From: Musa acuminata AAA Group
Lineage: Eukaryota; Streptophyta; Magnoliopsida; Zingiberales; Musaceae
Direction: 5' to 3'
NCBI RefSeq assembly: GCF_036884655.1
Contig: NC_088339.1
Location: forward strand, 24,571,501 to 24,635,500
DNA: 64,000 nt
Shown piece after piece: positions 61,901-64,000 of this stretch (positions within the stretch are counted from its first letter, which is position 1; each line of letters begins with the position of its first letter). Below the pieces are notes generated by a model, which saw only the letters and a list, made by a program, of their open reading frames with translations, was not told where the DNA came from and made no database searches. The position numbers were made by a program, and so were the translations under genes.

Positions 61901-64000
61901 TGGCTTGAGAGAAAGGGTGATCTTGAGAGTTGATGGTGGATTTAAGAGTGGCATTGATGTCCTCATGGCTGCTGCCATGGGTGCTGATGAGTATGGTTTT
62001 GGGTCTGTGGCCATGATAGCTACTGGATGTGTCATGGCACGTATTTGCCATACAAATAACTGTCCTGTTGGGGTTGCCAGTCAGGTATTAACATGAAGAT
62101 TATTTTTCACTGTCCATTTTGTTCTTTCTTTTTTGTCTCATGTGTGTATTAGTGATGAGTGTGGTGCTAAAAGTGTCCTACTCTGTAGAGAGAAGAGCTT
62201 CGTGCTCGTTTTCCTGGGGTTCCTGGAGATCTGGTCAATTACTTTTTGTATGTTGCAGAGGAGGTAACATTTCTGTTATATTATCAAAATGAATATTTCT
62301 CGCTGTGCAACTTCCAAATGCTAACTTGTTTTGCTATTTTTAGTATCTCTTTGGACGTATTTTTGTTCTACTCTTCGGTAGATTTTATTAAATATAGTTT
62401 GGTTCAATTGTCTGGCCAGGTTAGAGGGGTTTTGGCTCAACTTGGATATGAGAAGTTGGATGACATAATTGGGCGAACAGATTTATTAAAACCAAGACAT
62501 ATCTCTTTGACAAAAACTCAACATCTTGATCTCAGTTACCTTCTTTCAGTAAGAAACTGAACTCCTTAGGTTTTCGACCCTTTTGTTTTCATGGCTTTAG
62601 ATTCATTATATTCAATTTTTTGCAGAATGTTGGCTTACCTAAATGGAGCAGCACTGAGATAAGGAATCAGGATGTTCATACTAATGGACCCATATTAGAT
62701 GAAATTATACTTTCTGATCCTGAGGTAAGAATTTAAAGTTATTTCCAGCAGTAAATAAATCATTTCGCTATGAATCCAAGTAACTAAGATGAATTTTTAT
62801 GTTATGTTGTATTTTGGAAATGTTGGTTTTCCACTTTTCTTGCAGTAACTGTTTTATTATGTCTTCACTAATTTTTTAGTTGTGTTAATTGATCGCCTAT
62901 GTGTATTAGAGTTAACTATGAACAAGCCTTCAAATATTTTTACTAGATTTTAAACTTCTTATCACTCCCATAATTAGTTATTACTTATTATACTATGTAA
63001 ATCTTATTTCAAATACTTTCTTATTTGTCTAAGCAATTTGTTATCTACCAGTTGTCTAGGTTAGGTTAACTTGCTCAATCTTTCAATGACGAGGTTAATA
63101 ACTATGGAAGAAGCTTTTAGCAAAAATCATATGCCCTTGTTGTTTCTTTGCAAACATGATGATAGATTCTCTATGCTGGTCTTGTCTCACAATATTTGCT
63201 TGTTGTAGTAAATTGTAAACTTAGGTTGCCAAGATATGCAAGAATTAATTAGTTGACGTCAGCAAGTGCTTTGGCACTGGAAGCATACAGTTTCTTTGTG
63301 TTGAATATATGGATTGATCACAGTGAAATGAATCACAGAAATGCCCCCCTTACCTATCCTGTTTTCCTTGGGCTTCATTATTACTCCTGACATTTTTTCC
63401 TTTTTTTATTCACCTTTCTCCAGGAACTCCTTGATTCGACATTAGTTATTGTTTTGCCATCTTTTCATTAATAACACAACCATTTCAGTATATCTGAGTT
63501 AACACCTTCTAAAGGTTAGGTACAAGAAAATGCCTTTATCGATAGTCTAGATCACTGAAAATTTTTAAAGCATCATCCCCGTAGAACCCTAGGTATACCT
63601 GTCTAAATTTCCGAAATTCAACAAGCTCAAGTTCACCTTTCTCTTCTCTTGAAGCCATGTGATACCTGTGTAATGATGTATTTTTCATTTAGTTTTTCGC
63701 TGCTGATGGCCAATCTTTTACCAAAAAAATTCATGATGCAGATATCCAATGCAATTGAGAATGAAAAAGAGGTCAATAAAACTGTAAAGATTTATAATGT
63801 TGATCGTGCTGTTTGTGGTCGCATAGCTGGTGTTATAGCCAAGAAGTATGGAGATGTAGGTTTTGCGGGGCAGCTTAATCTAACGTATGTCATGTGATTT
63901 CTATATTGATCTAATGCCAGTTGAAAATGCAGAAAATTGATATGCTATCTACTTATCTCCAGATTTATTGGAAGTGCTGGACAATCCTTTGCTTGCTTCT
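34907..64000 (+). CDS. Ferredoxin-dependent glutamate synthase (Fd-GOGAT), 3' end beyond window
   Basis: Plastid enzyme making two glutamates from glutamine and 2-oxoglutarate with reduced ferredoxin. 29 phase-consistent exons: 34907-35185, 35773-36085, 36473-36915, 37031-37162, 38151-38249, 38454-38524, 39216-39312, 42324-42416, 43689-43834, 46796-46955, 47892-48002, 48082-48297, 52606-52763, 54083-54212, 54887-54945, 55063-55168, 55896-55992, 56640-56755, 56881-57078, 57175-57285, 57635-57874, 58037-58135, 61707-61802, 61887-62084, 62189-62263, 62420-62548, 62626-62724, 63742-63884, 63963 onward. About 1417 residues are visible of roughly 1600. Exon 1 is an Arg/Ser/Ala-rich transit peptide. 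The mature enzyme should begin at catalytic Cys about 107 (ERGACGVGF). The glutaminase domain follows ([16 protein letters not shown]), then the central and FMN domains ([22 protein letters not shown]) and the 3Fe-4S cysteines in [12 protein letters not shown] (about 1238, 1244, 1249). No break is seen. Confidence 0.96.
38864..38886. repeat. CA microsatellite in Fd-GOGAT intron 6
   Basis: About eleven CA units in the intron between exons 6 and 7. Noncoding. Confidence 0.9.
39313..42323. other. Fd-GOGAT intron 7 (3.0 kb)
   Basis: AT-rich intron carrying hAT-like copy B at 39944-40195. The rest shows no recognisable gene, long repeat or RNA. Its size is far above that of most introns in this gene (about 75-500 bp). 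Confidence 0.7.
39944..40195. mobile_element. hAT-like non-autonomous element (GTACCG family), copy B
   Basis: 252-bp element starting CAAGGTCTGCCATACCG and ending GTATAGCGAACCTTG, with a perfect 8-bp flanking duplication GTTGAAAC (39936-39943 and 40196-40203). The interior is dense in GTACCG/CGGTAC words and has no coding frame. It is the clearest reference copy for the family: 8-bp duplication, short inverted ends and subterminal repeats all fit the hAT superfamily. Confidence 0.9.
42417..43688. other. Fd-GOGAT intron 8 (1.3 kb)
   Basis: Contains copy C of the GTACCG element at 42478-42765. The remainder is AT-rich, with a short poly-A run (43251-43264) and no gene. Confidence 0.7.
42478..42765. 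mobile_element. hAT-like non-autonomous element (GTACCG family), copy C
   Basis: 288-bp element starting TGAGGTCTGCCATACTG and ending GTACAGTGAACCTTG, flanked by the perfect 8-bp duplication ATTCTAAG (42470-42477 and 42766-42773). It is collinear with copy B and has a slightly longer centre with repeated TACAGT/TGTAGCAC words. Confidence 0.9.
43835..46795. other. Fd-GOGAT intron 9 (3.0 kb)
   Basis: Contains the 1.0-kb related element at 45446-46454. The rest is AT-rich sequence in which I see no gene. Confidence 0.7.
45446..46454. mobile_element. Longer hAT-like element related to the GTACCG family, copy D
   Basis: About 1009-bp element with CAAGGATTACAATTTCGG at the left and CGGTACAACAAACCCTG at the right. 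It is flanked by TTTCAATC (45438-45445) and TTTCCATC (46455-46462), an 8-bp duplication with one mismatch. Both ends are rich in CGGTAC and TATCGG words, while the interior (about 45540-46200) is AT-rich and noncoding. It is either a longer family member or a sister family sharing the terminal design. Confidence 0.75.
48950..49746. mobile_element. Non-autonomous element related to the one at 50091, opposite orientation
   Basis: Left end (TTTTTAAAAGCACTAGGCGCT) and right end (TGCCTGAGCGGTTATTAAAAAC) form an imperfect inverted repeat. The left end aligns with the reverse complement of the right end of the 50091-50865 element (shared wording CTTCCAAAACACCCAAGG / GTTCCAAAACGCCCAAGG). Flanks CTTAGGTAC and CTAGTTAC may be a decayed duplication, so boundaries are approximate. 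The GC-rich interior gives open frames with no recognised domain. Confidence 0.55.
50091..50865. mobile_element. hAT-like non-autonomous element (CAGTGATTT termini)
   Basis: 775-bp element with inverted termini CAGTGATTTCAAAAGGCAC and GCGCTTTTTAAATCACTG. The flanks are CGATTCAC (50083-50090) and TGATTCAC (50866-50873), an 8-bp duplication with one mismatch. Both ends repeat AGGCGCT/GAGCGC and CTCGGGCGAG motifs. No transposase is encoded. Features fit the hAT superfamily but the sequence differs from the GTACCG family. Confidence 0.8.
59200..60160 (-). mobile_element. LTR (with primer-binding site) of a second retrotransposon, antisense in intron
   Basis: Read on the minus strand, a likely LTR runs from TGAAGGGTCTCTTG (60160) to TTTTATTCA (59221). 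A TATA box, CTATAAAAGG (59851-59860), is followed by a CT/GA-rich leader. Five to six bases beyond the right LTR end is TGGTATCGAGCATTGG (59215-59200), close to the initiator Met tRNA primer-binding site (one base missing). No second LTR or coding domain is visible within the intron, so only one end of an element seems to remain. Termini are inferred from TG...CA and the primer site, not from a paired LTR. Confidence 0.6.
61489..61660. repeat. Truncated GTACCG-type element segment, copy E
   Basis: Begins CAAGGTGTCACATACTGG like the family terminus and contains GTATGGGTTGGTATACC and CCCAGTACACTGG, matching the right-hand interior of copies B and C. The CCTTG right end and a target duplication are not found. 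It lies only about 50 bp before exon 23 of the glutamate synthase gene. Confidence 0.5.

Noticed and set aside
1..64000. tRNA, rRNA or CRISPR features
   Set aside because: None was seen on either strand. The tRNA-like words found are retrotransposon primer-binding sites, and CRISPR arrays are not expected in a plant nuclear sequence.

Overview
This window is nuclear DNA from a flowering plant. Its genes have many introns with GT-AG borders, and several carry GC-rich first exons that grade into AT-rich 3' exons, which is typical of commelinid monocots. A banana-type (Zingiberales) genome is my best guess from overall character, but I cannot confirm the species without a database search. Exons below were assembled by hand from splice signals, reading-phase continuity and protein-family recognition.

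Layout from left to right. (1) 426-4308 (+): a circadian pseudo-response regulator (receiver plus CCT domain, PRR5/PRR9/PRR95 clade). (2) 5576-6692 (-): a conserved plant protein of unknown function. (3) 9268-9761 (+): a small secreted-peptide gene of the CLE/CLAVATA3 type. (4) 11608-16161 (-): a complete 11-exon TGA-class bZIP factor of the TGA9/TGA10 type. (5) 17013-23337: a nearly intact Ty3/gypsy chromovirus-type LTR retrotransposon with very similar LTRs, inserted about 850 bp upstream of the TGA gene start. (6) About 23715-23790 (-): a fragment of a PPR gene. (7) 24442-26334 (+): an intronless half-size ABCG transporter. (8) 29021-33075 (+): an 8-exon phosphatidylinositol-4-phosphate 5-kinase with N-terminal MORN repeats. 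(9) 34907 to the window end (+): a ferredoxin-dependent glutamate synthase gene with 29 exons visible, cut off by the edge.

The genes do not form an operon-like functional unit. They cover clock output, stem-cell peptide signalling, transcription, membrane transport, lipid signalling and plastid nitrogen assimilation, and are independent neighbours.

The most interesting non-genic content is transposon-derived. A family of short elements rich in GTACCG/CGGTAC motifs, with CAAGG-type inverted termini, is flanked by 8-bp target duplications (hAT-like). One copy lies upstream of the CLE gene and three lie in consecutive large introns of the glutamate synthase gene. A second family (TIR CAGTGATTT, 8-bp duplication) occupies another intron of that gene, and an antisense LTR with its own TATA box and primer-binding site occupies a further one. 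These insertions explain much of why the glutamate synthase introns reach 3-4.3 kb.
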